DNA of 6,250 bases from Flavobacteriaceae bacterium (GCA_013214425.1 JABSPN010000191.1:1-6250), one strand, 5' to 3'; shown: positions 1 through 6,250, counted from the stretch's first letter. Program-made: numbers and translations. The notes: generated by a model not told the origin, from the sequence alone.

Positions 1-1041
1 ATGACTCCTACATCGCATTGTTATTTCGATTATTATCAGTCTGATAATCCTGATGAACCTTTAGCGATTGGCGGATTTCTACCGCTTGAAAAAGTATATC
101 ATTTCAATCCACTACCAAAAGAGCTTTCAGAAGAAGAACAGCAATATGTATTAGGGGCTCAGGGAAATGTATGGACAGAATACATGCCTACATCAACTCA
201 AGTTGAGTATATGGCTTTTCCAAGAGCGATTGCTTTAAGTGAAGCGTTATGGTCTTCAGAAGGACAGAAAAACTATGACGAATTTTTAAGTAAACTGGAA
301 TTTTTTTACAAGCGCTTAGACAAACTAAATGTGAATTATGCCAATCATTTGTACGACATCAGCGGAACGCTTGATGATCAATATGAGCAATTGTATTACA
401 GCTTATATAATGAAATAAATGATAAAGAAATACGATATACCTTAGATGGTTCTCAACCTTCTCAGGAGAGTGATTTATATCTAAAACCATTTGCAGTAGA
501 TAAAGATTTAAACATTAAAGCAGCCACCTTTTTTGAGGGTGAACAATTAGGAGGTGTTTTTGAGGAAGATTTACACTATCATAAAGCAGTTGGGAAAACA
601 ATAAATGTTAATGTTGATCCGCATCCGGCATATAATGCGGGTGGACTTCAAGCGATGATCAATTCTATTAATGGGAGTAATTTACGATTTGGAGATAAGG
701 AATGGTTGGGATTTTGGGGAGAAAATCTGGAAATACAAATTGATTTAGGAGCGCTTACTGAGATCAGCGAAATTAGCACACGCTTTTTTAATGCTAACGG
801 TCAATGGATTTATGCACCAAAAACAATACAGGTATTTACTTCTGAAAATGATACAGATTATACAGAAGCAGGAACAGTAATTTTGACTGATGAGCAGTTA
901 ATCAGAAATGCTGTGCTCAAGATGAAGGCTAAAGTTCGCTACATTAAAATAACAATCCCTAAATACGGAATTATTCCAGATGGTTTACAAGGGGCTGGGA
1001 ATGAGGCGTGGACATTTATTGATGAAATTCAAATACGATAA
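1..1041 (+). CDS. Beta-N-acetylhexosaminidase, GH20 family, C-terminal part (5' end outside window)
   Basis: This enzyme would remove terminal beta-linked GlcNAc or GalNAc from glycans, probably in the periplasm or at the cell surface. Only the last 346 residues are visible. The Met at position 1 is almost certainly internal, because the sequence opens inside the GH20 barrel, so the catalytic Asp-Glu pair and any signal peptide lie upstream. Visible GH20 signatures are TSHCYFDYYQ (residues 4-13) and LGAQGNVWTEYM (51-62), in which W58 and E60 correspond to the substrate-binding Trp and Glu of the family, then EYMAFPRAIALSEALWS (69-85). Residues 142-195 (IRYTLDGSQPS) resemble the chitobiase C-terminal/Fn3-associated module. 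Residues about 200-346 resemble an F5/8-type C (galactose-binding-like) beta-sandwich, a likely carbohydrate-binding domain. The frame is intact to its TAA, and cutC starts 2 nt later, which suggests one transcript. The GH20 family is certain; the exact substrate is not known. Confidence 0.93.
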   Translation: MTPTSHCYFDYYQSDNPDEPLAIGGFLPLEKVYHFNPLPKELSEEEQQYVLGAQGNVWTEYMPTSTQVEYMAFPRAIALSEALWSSEGQKNYDEFLSKLEFFYKRLDKLNVNYANHLYDISGTLDDQYEQLYYSLYNEINDKEIRYTLDGSQPSQESDLYLKPFAVDKDLNIKAATFFEGEQLGGVFEEDLHYHKAVGKTINVNVDPHPAYNAGGLQAMINSINGSNLRFGDKEWLGFWGENLEIQIDLGALTEISEISTRFFNANGQWIYAPKTIQVFTSENDTDYTEAGTVILTDEQLIRNAVLKMKAKVRYIKITIPKYGIIPDGLQGAGNEAWTFIDEIQIR

Positions 1042-1043
1042 TT

Positions 1044-1772
1044 ATGCAAGTAGAAATTTGTGCGAATTCTGTAGAGTCGGCTATTAATGCTGAAAAAGCT
1101 GGAGCAAATCGTATTGAATTGTGTTCAGAATTGGCTTTGGGAGGTATTACGCCTTCTTATGGTGTAATTAAACGTACCGTTGAAGCCTTGTCAATTCCTG
1201 TTCATGTTCTTATTCGACCCAGAAGTGGTGACTTTGTATACTCAGATGAAGAATTTGAAGTGATTAAAGAAGACATTCGTTTTTGTAAAGAAATAGGTTG
1301 TGCAGGTATTGTTTCCGGAGTATTAGACAAACAATTTCAAATTGATATAACAAGAACATCAGAGTTGATTGCTTTAAGTAGGCCATTAAAATTTACGTTT
1401 CACAGGGCGTTTGATTTGGTAAAAGACCCGTTTCAGGAGATAAAAAAGCTCAGTGAAATAGGAGTTGATCTTGTCTTGACTTCAGGAGGAAAATCCAAAG
1501 CGATAAACGGAATTGAAACCTTAGAAAAATTAAAAGCAGAAAATCCAAATATTTCCATCATGCCAGGATCAGGAGTAGGGATAAATAACATTAACACTTT
1601 CCTTAAAGAAGGTTTTGAAAACATCCACTTTTCTGGGACTATAGCCATTAATAAATTAGACGAAAATCCTAGAATTTTGTTTAGTGATAATTCGATGTTA
1701 GACGATAAAAAGGTCTGGTTTTCAGATATTTCTAAAATCCAAGATGTTGTCTTACGCATACAAAAAAGTTAA
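1044..1772 (+). CDS. cutC: CutC family protein (TIM barrel, named copper homeostasis protein)
   Basis: The 242-residue protein matches the usual CutC length (about 240-250) and is full length. CutC signatures occur in order: VEICANS (3-9), RIELCSELALGGITPSYG (23-40), LIRPRSGDFVYSDEEF (57-71), VSGVLD (90-95), FTFHRAFD (118-124, with H120 and R121), VLTSGGKSKA (144-153) and IMPGSGVGINN (172-182). These are the phosphate- and substrate-binding-like loops of a TIM barrel. There is no signal peptide, so it should be cytosolic. The family is named from an E. coli copper-tolerance phenotype, but its biochemical reaction is poorly defined, and nothing else in the window concerns copper. The ATG lies 2 nt after the hexosaminidase stop and is the only start that keeps the conserved QVEIC strand. 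This spacing suggests translational coupling and a role linked to glycan breakdown (inference). Confidence 0.95.
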   Translation: MQVEICANSVESAINAEKAGANRIELCSELALGGITPSYGVIKRTVEALSIPVHVLIRPRSGDFVYSDEEFEVIKEDIRFCKEIGCAGIVSGVLDKQFQIDITRTSELIALSRPLKFTFHRAFDLVKDPFQEIKKLSEIGVDLVLTSGGKSKAINGIETLEKLKAENPNISIMPGSGVGINNINTFLKEGFENIHFSGTIAINKLDENPRILFSDNSMLDDKKVWFSDISKIQDVVLRIQKS

Positions 1773-1821
1773 TAATTCTTTAAATAGTAGCTCTAATTCT
1801 TACATACTATACTGAATTTCA

Positions 1822-1829
1822 TATTTTTG
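1822..1829 (+). promoter_or_regulatory. Candidate Bacteroidota -7 promoter element (TATTTTTG)
   Basis: This is an exact match to the TAnnTTTG -7 consensus of the Bacteroidota primary sigma factor. It lies in the 73-nt gap between cutC and the metallophosphoesterase gene. A transcript starting a few bases downstream would have a leader of only about 10 nt before the ATG at 1846. I see no clear TTG -33 element at the expected distance, and the region is T-rich, so the match could be chance. Confidence 0.4.
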
Positions 1830-1845
1830 ATTCAAATTTTACCCA

Positions 1846-3084
1846 ATGGCCCGTTTTATTATTCCACTACTCATATTTTATGTCATTTTATTCCTGATTG
1901 AATGGTACGCTTATCAAGCTTTTAAAACGGTAGTAAAGGGGAGACTATATCGATGGATTTGGATGGCGATAAACAGCGTTGCTTACCTACAAATGATAGT
2001 GGTGGTTATTAGTCAAACAGAAAGAAGTCAGACCTTAGCAAGTCAGTTTAGTTTTGGCGTGTTGCTTTGGTTCTTGATTCCTAAGTTGATTCTTATCTTA
2101 TTCATGTTTGGAGAAGATCTGTTTAGATTGTTAGAATGGACATATAGGAAATTAAGATACTCTGATTCAGGGGATGATAATTATTTCTCAGGAAGAAGAA
2201 AATTCATCTCTCAAATCGCTTTAGGTTTAGCGGCTATTCCTTTTTCTTCTTTTCTCTACGGAATGGTAAAAGGAAAATATAATTACAAAGTGCTCAAGTA
2301 TGAGTTAGCTTTTGATGACTTGCCTGATGCTTTCGATAATTTTACGATTACTCAGATTTCTGATATTCATTCTGGAAGTTTTACCAATGCTGGTAAAGTA
2401 CAGTATGCTATTGATTTAATTGCCGAGCAGCAATCTGATTTGCTCCTGTTCACTGGTGATATCGTGAACAATAAAGCCAATGAAATGGACGACTATATTG
2501 GGATGTTCTCTATGTTAAAAGCGCCATTTGGAAAGTTCTCGATACTGGGGAATCATGATTACGGAGATTATACTGAATGGAAAACAGAAGAAGATAAAGT
2601 GGCCAATTTTGAGTCCATCAAAAGCATACATCCGAAAATTGGTTTCGATTTGTTATTGAATGAGTCCCGATACATTGAAAAAGACGGACAAAAAATCGCT
2701 TTAATAGGAGTTGAAAATTGGGGTAAAGGATGGAAACAAGCTGGAGATTTAAAGCTCGCCTCTCAGGAAATTCAACAAGAAGATTTTAAGGTGTTGATGA
2801 GTCATGACCCTTCTCATTGGGAACATCAGGTCAAGAAAGATGATTTCAATTACCATTTAACCTTAAGTGGACATACACACGGATTGCAAATGGGGATTGA
2901 AATTCCAGGATTGAAATGGAGTCCAATTAAGTACGTGTATAAGCACTGGGCAGGCTTATATGAAGAGTATGGCCGATATGTAAACGTAAACAGAGGATTT
3001 GGCTATCACGGTTTCCCTGGAAGAGTGGGTATTTGGCCTGAAATAACCGTTATTAAGCTCAAAAAAGGTCAAAAAGTCAGCTAA
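1846..3084 (+). CDS. Membrane-anchored metallophosphoesterase (calcineurin-like, YkuE/YaeI-type)
   Basis: The 412-residue protein combines an N-terminal membrane region with a calcineurin-like phosphoesterase domain. Hydrophobic segments lie at about residues 4-24, 36-56 and 68-88, with a fourth at 121-140. The last is preceded by GRRKFIS (116-122), a twin-arginine-like motif. The catalytic domain (about 165-405) carries the full dinuclear metal-site set: SDIH (D173, H175), TGD (D205), GNHD (N236, H237), MSHD (H320) and GHTH (H343, H345). All ligands are present, so it should be active on a phosphomonoester or phosphodiester. Related YkuE/YaeI-type proteins have been linked to membrane lipid or lipid A-related pyrophosphate substrates, but the substrate cannot be read here. 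If the twin-arginine segment is exported, the active site faces the periplasm. The ATG at 1846 follows a short intergenic gap and begins directly with the first membrane segment. It appears to be its own transcription unit. Confidence 0.92.
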   Translation: MARFIIPLLIFYVILFLIEWYAYQAFKTVVKGRLYRWIWMAINSVAYLQMIVVVISQTERSQTLASQFSFGVLLWFLIPKLILILFMFGEDLFRLLEWTYRKLRYSDSGDDNYFSGRRKFISQIALGLAAIPFSSFLYGMVKGKYNYKVLKYELAFDDLPDAFDNFTITQISDIHSGSFTNAGKVQYAIDLIAEQQSDLLLFTGDIVNNKANEMDDYIGMFSMLKAPFGKFSILGNHDYGDYTEWKTEEDKVANFESIKSIHPKIGFDLLLNESRYIEKDGQKIALIGVENWGKGWKQAGDLKLASQEIQQEDFKVLMSHDPSHWEHQVKKDDFNYHLTLSGHTHGLQMGIEIPGLKWSPIKYVYKHWAGLYEEYGRYVNVNRGFGYHGFPGRVGIWPEITVIKLKKGQKVS

Positions 3085-3098
3085 TTCCCTAAAAATGC

Positions 3099-3106
3099 TA
3101 ACTTTG
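3099..3106 (+). promoter_or_regulatory. Candidate Bacteroidota -7 promoter element (TAACTTTG)
   Basis: This exact TAnnTTTG match lies in the gap after the metallophosphoesterase stop and ahead of the thioredoxin-like gene. Transcription from it would give a leader of roughly 60 nt before the ATG at 3172. No convincing TTG -33 element is visible 17-20 bases upstream, so the call rests on the -7 match and its position alone. Confidence 0.42.
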
Positions 3107-3171
3107 TGTAATAAGGAATACTTTTTGATGAATACTAAATATAGCATACATCAAAATAAATGTTCTCAAAT

Positions 3172-3468
3172 ATGTCAAAATTTGGTGATTTAATAGCTGG
3201 GGAAATACCAGTACTACTTGATTTTTTTACTGAATGGAATGAGCCATCAGTAGCGATGCATCCTGTGCTAAGAGATGTAGCGGCTGCCTTAGGTGATAAG
3301 GCTAAAGTAATTAAGATCGATGTAGACAAAAATGAAAAGTTAGCAGAAGCACTTCGCGTTAGAGGTTTGCCTACTTTAATGATTTATAAAGAAGGGGAAA
3401 TGAAATGGCGTCAATCAGGAGAGCAAGATGCCAATACTTTAATAGGTCTTATTCAGGAGTATATCTAA
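3172..3468 (+). CDS. Thioredoxin-fold protein lacking both active-site cysteines
   Basis: The 98-residue protein has the whole thioredoxin fold but not its redox centre. Aligned by eye with E. coli thioredoxin, the strand VLLDFFTEW keeps the buried Asp (D17) and the Trp before the active site (W22). The CGPC position reads N23-E24-P25-S26, so both cysteines are replaced, and the protein has no cysteine anywhere. The following helix (AMHPVLRDVAAAL), the KVIKIDVDKNEKLAEALRVRGLPTLMIYKEGE stretch in pieces around the cis-Pro loop (P67), and the C-terminal helix are all conserved. It cannot be a disulfide reductase. A chaperone, scaffold or partner-binding role is plausible, but this is inference. 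I prefer the ATG at 3172 (MSKFGDL) because it starts at the fold boundary; an in-frame ATG at 3160 would add MFSN. There is no signal peptide, so it is cytosolic. Its TAA overlaps the deacetylase stop on the other strand. Confidence 0.88.
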   Translation: MSKFGDLIAGEIPVLLDFFTEWNEPSVAMHPVLRDVAAALGDKAKVIKIDVDKNEKLAEALRVRGLPTLMIYKEGEMKWRQSGEQDANTLIGLIQEYI

Positions 3469-4091
3469 GAAAGGCTTTTAAAAGTATATACCTTTTGGGA
3501 AAAATGTGTCAGTACTTTGGGTAATGTGTAGGACAATCGCTCAAATGCTTTTACACTATCGTGAAAAACGATGATACTACCCTTATCTGCATTCTCAATA
3601 CAATTTTGTAAACATTTTTCTTTAGAAATATTGGTGTCAAAATCTGCACTCAATACATCCCACATAATGATTTGAAATTCTTCGTGCAGGGATTTGATCT
3701 GTTTTTTCTTGATCCTCCCGTAAGGAGGTCTAAATAGCTTATTATTGACATTTAAATTGTGAAGTAGTTCTTCTGTCTTTAAAATAGAAGATTGATAGTC
3801 ATCAAGAGTTGTTTTCCAACCGTTTTCATGAGACCAGGTATGATTTCCTATACTGTGGCCTTTATCGATAATTTGCTGTACGATTTCAGGGTGCCTTTCC
3901 ATGTTCTTGCCGATACAAAAAAACGTGGCTTTAGCCTTGTGTTCACTCAGGCATTCTAATGTCCACGGAGTAATTTGAGGAGTAGGCCCGTCATCAAAAG
4001 TAAGGTAGATGCTTTTATCTTCAGAAGCTATATCCCAGATCAATCTCGGATATAGCTTCTTTAGTGTTTTTGGTGTTTTTGTAAGATACAT
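3465..4091 (-). CDS. Polysaccharide deacetylase family protein (NodB homology, CE4)
   Basis: CE4 enzymes remove N- or O-acetyl groups from glycans such as peptidoglycan or GlcNAc polymers, using a divalent metal. This 208-residue protein is little more than the NodB domain. Motif 1 is TFDDGP (31-36), with D33 as expected catalytic base and D34 as metal ligand. Motif 2 is HSIGNHTWSH (79-88), with metal ligands H84 and H88. Motif 3 is RPPYGR (121-126), motif 4 lies around MWDVLSAD (143-150), and motif 5 is IVFHDS (174-179), with H177. All key residues are present, so activity is expected. No signal peptide or membrane anchor is visible: the N-terminus is short and basic (KTPKTLKK). A cytosolic site, acting on a precursor, or non-classical export are the options. 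It starts 5 nt after the GT117-type gene and is probably co-transcribed with it. A strong hairpin sequence lies within codons 11-23. Confidence 0.93.
   Translation of the reverse strand: MYLTKTPKTLKKLYPRLIWDIASEDKSIYLTFDDGPTPQITPWTLECLSEHKAKATFFCIGKNMERHPEIVQQIIDKGHSIGNHTWSHENGWKTTLDDYQSSILKTEELLHNLNVNNKLFRPPYGRIKKKQIKSLHEEFQIIMWDVLSADFDTNISKEKCLQNCIENADKGSIIVFHDSVKAFERLSYTLPKVLTHFSQKVYTFKSLS
4023..4060. repeat. Perfect 13-bp inverted repeat with 12-nt loop inside the deacetylase gene
   Basis: The left arm AGAAGCTATATCC (4023-4035) and the right arm GGATATAGCTTCT (4048-4060) are exact reverse complements around a 12-nt loop. The arms encode parts of KKLYP and WDIAS in the deacetylase, starting about 31 nt into its reading frame. 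On the plus strand the right arm is followed by a T-rich stretch (two GTGTTTTTG units), which resembles an intrinsic terminator layout for rightward transcripts. No T-run follows on the minus strand. Function is not established. Confidence 0.75.
4064..4081. repeat. Two tandem copies of a 9-bp unit (GTGTTTTTG)
   Basis: The 9-mer GTGTTTTTG occurs twice without a gap, at 4064-4072 and 4073-4081. On the minus strand it lies in codons 4-9 of the deacetylase and underlies the KTPKT peptide. Gain or loss of one unit would keep the frame. It also supplies the T-rich flank of the adjacent inverted repeat. Confidence 0.7.
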
Positions 4092-4096
4092 GATTC

Positions 4097-6250
4097 CTAT
4101 TCAGGAAGACTGTCTTGAGGTTCTTCCTCTGGCATAAAATGCATAAATTTATTCACATAATCATTGTACACATCCATTTCTTTTTCAAACAGTTCTTTGT
4201 CCTTAAAAATTAAGGGAAGTGCAACTAACATTCTATAGTCCTCCAGATCTCTCATGATATTATCTTGGAATTCCAATTGTTCTTTTGGCTCTAACTGACT
4301 TACATTAGATAATCTGTATTGATATTCTTCTATGCTGTTGTAGAATACTTTATGTGCGGTTTCTTTTTTACCAGCAACATATAAATCTTCAAGGAAAAAT
4401 TCAAGGCTCACGTTGTAGTCAAAATCAGTTAATACCTTTTTGAAATCCCCAACATAACCAATGATCTTGTCGATTTCCTCAGTTTTAATCTTATCGTCTT
4501 TGTGTTCAGATAGAATTTCAACAAGGGCTTTGTAACGTTCTAGATCAGCGATAATTTCTTCACCGTAATATTTTTGAGTCAGAATGTCTAGGGTCTTGTA
4601 ATACTCTAAGTTTTCTTTGTATTTATTAGACATTTGTTTGTAGTATTTTCTTCCTTTGTCCTTTTTGTCAATGGCGTAATAACCAGCGATAAATGGTTCA
4701 ACCAGCGTATAGTATTCAAACTTATCGATAGGCATTTTCTCCATTCCTAAATCCAATACTTTTTCGGCTTTATCAAATTTCTTTTCATAGATTAATTTTT
4801 CAACCAAACGTGCCATATTACTTCTGTAAGTAATTCCGTTCTTTCGGGTTTCAGGATCGTGGTAAATCTCTGGATCTCCAGAATTACCCCATTCCCATGC
4901 CATAACTTTGTTATACAGTTTTTCAGAATCAATTCTTCCTAAGTCGTATGGATTTCTTTTATCCTGAGGTGTTCTGATTGGAACAAGCTTGTAACCTAAT
5001 CCGTCTAATTCAAGATAGTCTTTCATCCATAAGAAATCGTCATCACCATAGCTACCACCAGTAAAGTAAATAGGTCTTTCCCAGTTATTATTAGCGATAA
5101 TGTCTAGCATTAAGATTCTGTTTTTATAAAGTGCGTTTCCTTTGAATTGAATATCGATATATGGAACGATTTTATCTGCATCTTTTTGTTCAACAATACC
5201 ATTTTTAACTACAGCTTCTTTGTCTACAGGAATTCTTACACTCTTTGTAGGGAAGTAGTTGAGGTTTAGGTATTGCTCCGGATATTTACTCGTGTCCATT
5301 CCATCAACTTCCAGAGCGAATCTCATTTTATGCTTCGGATCATCACTAGAAATAAAGTTCATGAAGTCCTTGATCATCATGGTGTCTCTGGTAACTGGTT
5401 GATAGGGCACATACGTTCTGGTTCCATATCGATATTGCTCATGCGTTAATTGAGATGGGATAGGATCACTCTTATACGCCTTACGCTTCATTTGATCGAT
5501 GTACCAATCTGTGTTGAACAAAGACGTGTTTAAAGTTCTTACATCGGTTCTATGTCCTTCAATATCCTGAGCATACCAAAGTGCAAAAGTGTCATTGTCT
5601 CCAATGGTGAATAAGATGGCATTTTCCTGACAAGAATCCAGATATACTTTTGCCATTGATTGCGCAGTATAACGATTCGATCTATCGTGATCGTCCCAGT
5701 TTTGTGTTGCCAATAAAAGAGGACAGGCCAACAGAGTAATAACTGTCGCGATGATAGACGCATTCTTAGCCGATAAATATTTTTGAATAAACGTATAGAT
5801 GGCAAATAAGCTAAAGCCAATCCACATCGAGAATACATAAAACGATCCCACAACTGAATAATCTCTTTCCCTTGGCTCAAAAGGTCGTACATTGGTATAT
5901 ACCTGAATAGCTAAACCTGTTAATAGGAAGAATACAGTCATCACCCAAAACATTTTTTTATCTCGTTCAGCGATAAAGAACAAACCAATTAGACCTAGAA
6001 TTAGCGGAAGGAAATAATAGGTGTTACGAGCATTGTTATTTTCGACATCAGAAGGAAGGTTTTCTTGTGGTAAGCCAAGATGTATTTCGTCTACAGCATT
6101 GATTCCGCTTAACCAGTTTCCATGATTGTCTTGTTTTCCTTGTATGTCGTCTTGTCTTCCAACGAAATTCCACATAAAATAACGCCAATACATATAACCT
6201 AATTGATATTGGAATAAGTACGTTAAGTTATCACCGAATGATGGTTTCTC
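4097..6250 (-). CDS. DUF2723 / GT117-type integral membrane protein (N-terminus outside window)
   Basis: The frame stays open from its TAG at 4097-4099 to the window edge, giving 717 visible residues. The Met codon at 6191-6193 is internal, since the 19 upstream codons (including PSFGDNLTYLFQYQLGYMYWRYFMWNF in pieces) continue the conserved domain. Family members are usually near 1000 residues or more, so a few hundred N-terminal residues with the first membrane helices are missing. Counting from the edge, helices lie at about 77-94, 101-118, 133-154 and 164-182. Characteristic stretches are YWRYFMWNFVGRQDDIQG, EPRERDYSVVGSF (125-137), DDHDRSNRY (186-194) and LFTIGDNDTFALWYAQ (213-228). A soluble region follows, with RPIYFTGG at about 392-399, and from about 479 it becomes helix-rich and charged, TPR-like, ending in an acidic tail. 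The family is bacterial kin of TMEM260 and is annotated as a GT-C-like glycosyltransferase, possibly protein O-glycosylation. Substrate and donor are not visible. It heads an apparent operon with the deacetylase. Confidence 0.88.
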   Translation of the reverse strand, partial: EKPSFGDNLTYLFQYQLGYMYWRYFMWNFVGRQDDIQGKQDNHGNWLSGINAVDEIHLGLPQENLPSDVENNNARNTYYFLPLILGLIGLFFIAERDKKMFWVMTVFFLLTGLAIQVYTNVRPFEPRERDYSVVGSFYVFSMWIGFSLFAIYTFIQKYLSAKNASIIATVITLLACPLLLATQNWDDHDRSNRYTAQSMAKVYLDSCQENAILFTIGDNDTFALWYAQDIEGHRTDVRTLNTSLFNTDWYIDQMKRKAYKSDPIPSQLTHEQYRYGTRTYVPYQPVTRDTMMIKDFMNFISSDDPKHKMRFALEVDGMDTSKYPEQYLNLNYFPTKSVRIPVDKEAVVKNGIVEQKDADKIVPYIDIQFKGNALYKNRILMLDIIANNNWERPIYFTGGSYGDDDFLWMKDYLELDGLGYKLVPIRTPQDKRNPYDLGRIDSEKLYNKVMAWEWGNSGDPEIYHDPETRKNGITYRSNMARLVEKLIYEKKFDKAEKVLDLGMEKMPIDKFEYYTLVEPFIAGYYAIDKKDKGRKYYKQMSNKYKENLEYYKTLDILTQKYYGEEIIADLERYKALVEILSEHKDDKIKTEEIDKIIGYVGDFKKVLTDFDYNVSLEFFLEDLYVAGKKETAHKVFYNSIEEYQYRLSNVSQLEPKEQLEFQDNIMRDLEDYRMLVALPLIFKDKELFEKEMDVYNDYVNKFMHFMPEEEPQDSLPE

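Noticed and set aside
619..640. CCGCAT and ATGCGG inverted repeat in the hexosaminidase gene
   Set aside because: A 6-bp stem with a 10-nt loop inside coding sequence is expected by chance in a window of this size.
1433..1759. 108-codon open frame antisense to cutC
   Set aside because: It lies wholly within the well-supported cutC gene, its protein resembles nothing I recognise, and low-GC coding DNA often leaves such antisense frames.
3128..3193. Possible 21-residue leader peptide ahead of the thioredoxin-like gene
   Set aside because: It overlaps the real start out of frame, has ordinary composition, and nothing shows it is translated.
2956..3329. Two minus-strand open frames (63 and 64 codons) across the metallophosphoesterase end and the thioredoxin-like start
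   Set aside because: Both mainly oppose supported genes and show no family resemblance, so they are best read as chance frames.
3470..3495. AAAGG and CCTTT arms around a CTTTTAAAAG palindrome just past the convergent stops, considered as a terminator
   Set aside because: The arms are only 5 bp and the inner palindrome has no usable loop; it lies in the deacetylase coding sequence and is too weak to call.
3714..3728. CCTCC and GGAGG inverted repeat containing a Shine-Dalgarno-like sequence
   Set aside because: It is explained by the codons of the conserved RPPYGR motif, and no start codon follows at a suitable distance in a plausible gene.
5539..5892. 117-codon open frame in another frame inside the GT117-type gene
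   Set aside because: It has no recognisable domain and lies entirely under a strongly conserved coding region on the same strand.

Overview
The window looks like ordinary chromosome from a low-GC member of the Bacteroidota, most likely Flavobacteriales. This rests on A+T-rich intergenic DNA, no Shine-Dalgarno-like motif near most starts, two TAnnTTTG sequences matching the Bacteroidota -7 promoter element, and a gene set typical of that phylum (DUF2723/GT117-type membrane protein, CutC beside a family 20 hexosaminidase). The taxonomic call is inference. I see no mobile element, CRISPR array, rRNA or tRNA.

Layout. Positions 1-1772 (+) hold the 3' part of a GH20 beta-N-acetylhexosaminidase gene and, 2 nt later, cutC, which look co-transcribed. 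Positions 1846-3084 (+) encode a membrane-anchored metallophosphoesterase preceded by a 73-nt gap with a candidate promoter. Positions 3172-3468 (+) encode a thioredoxin-fold protein that has lost both active-site cysteines, again with a candidate promoter upstream. It converges with a minus-strand pair, and the two stop codons overlap in one CTAA. The minus-strand pair is a large DUF2723/GT117-type membrane protein (4097-6250, N-terminus beyond the window) followed 5 nt later by a small polysaccharide deacetylase (3465-4091).

How the genes may work together. The first pair suggests catabolism of GlcNAc-containing glycans, with CutC in a role that need not be copper handling. The minus-strand pair suggests building or modifying an envelope glycan or glycoprotein. 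The metallophosphoesterase and the Cys-less thioredoxin appear to be independent units.

Nothing here is a clearly new multi-gene system. The items most worth a second look are the Cys-less thioredoxin fold, a perfect 13-bp inverted repeat with a T-rich flank inside the deacetylase gene (a possible terminator for opposing transcription), the internal twin-arginine-like motif of the metallophosphoesterase, and the hexosaminidase-cutC coupling.
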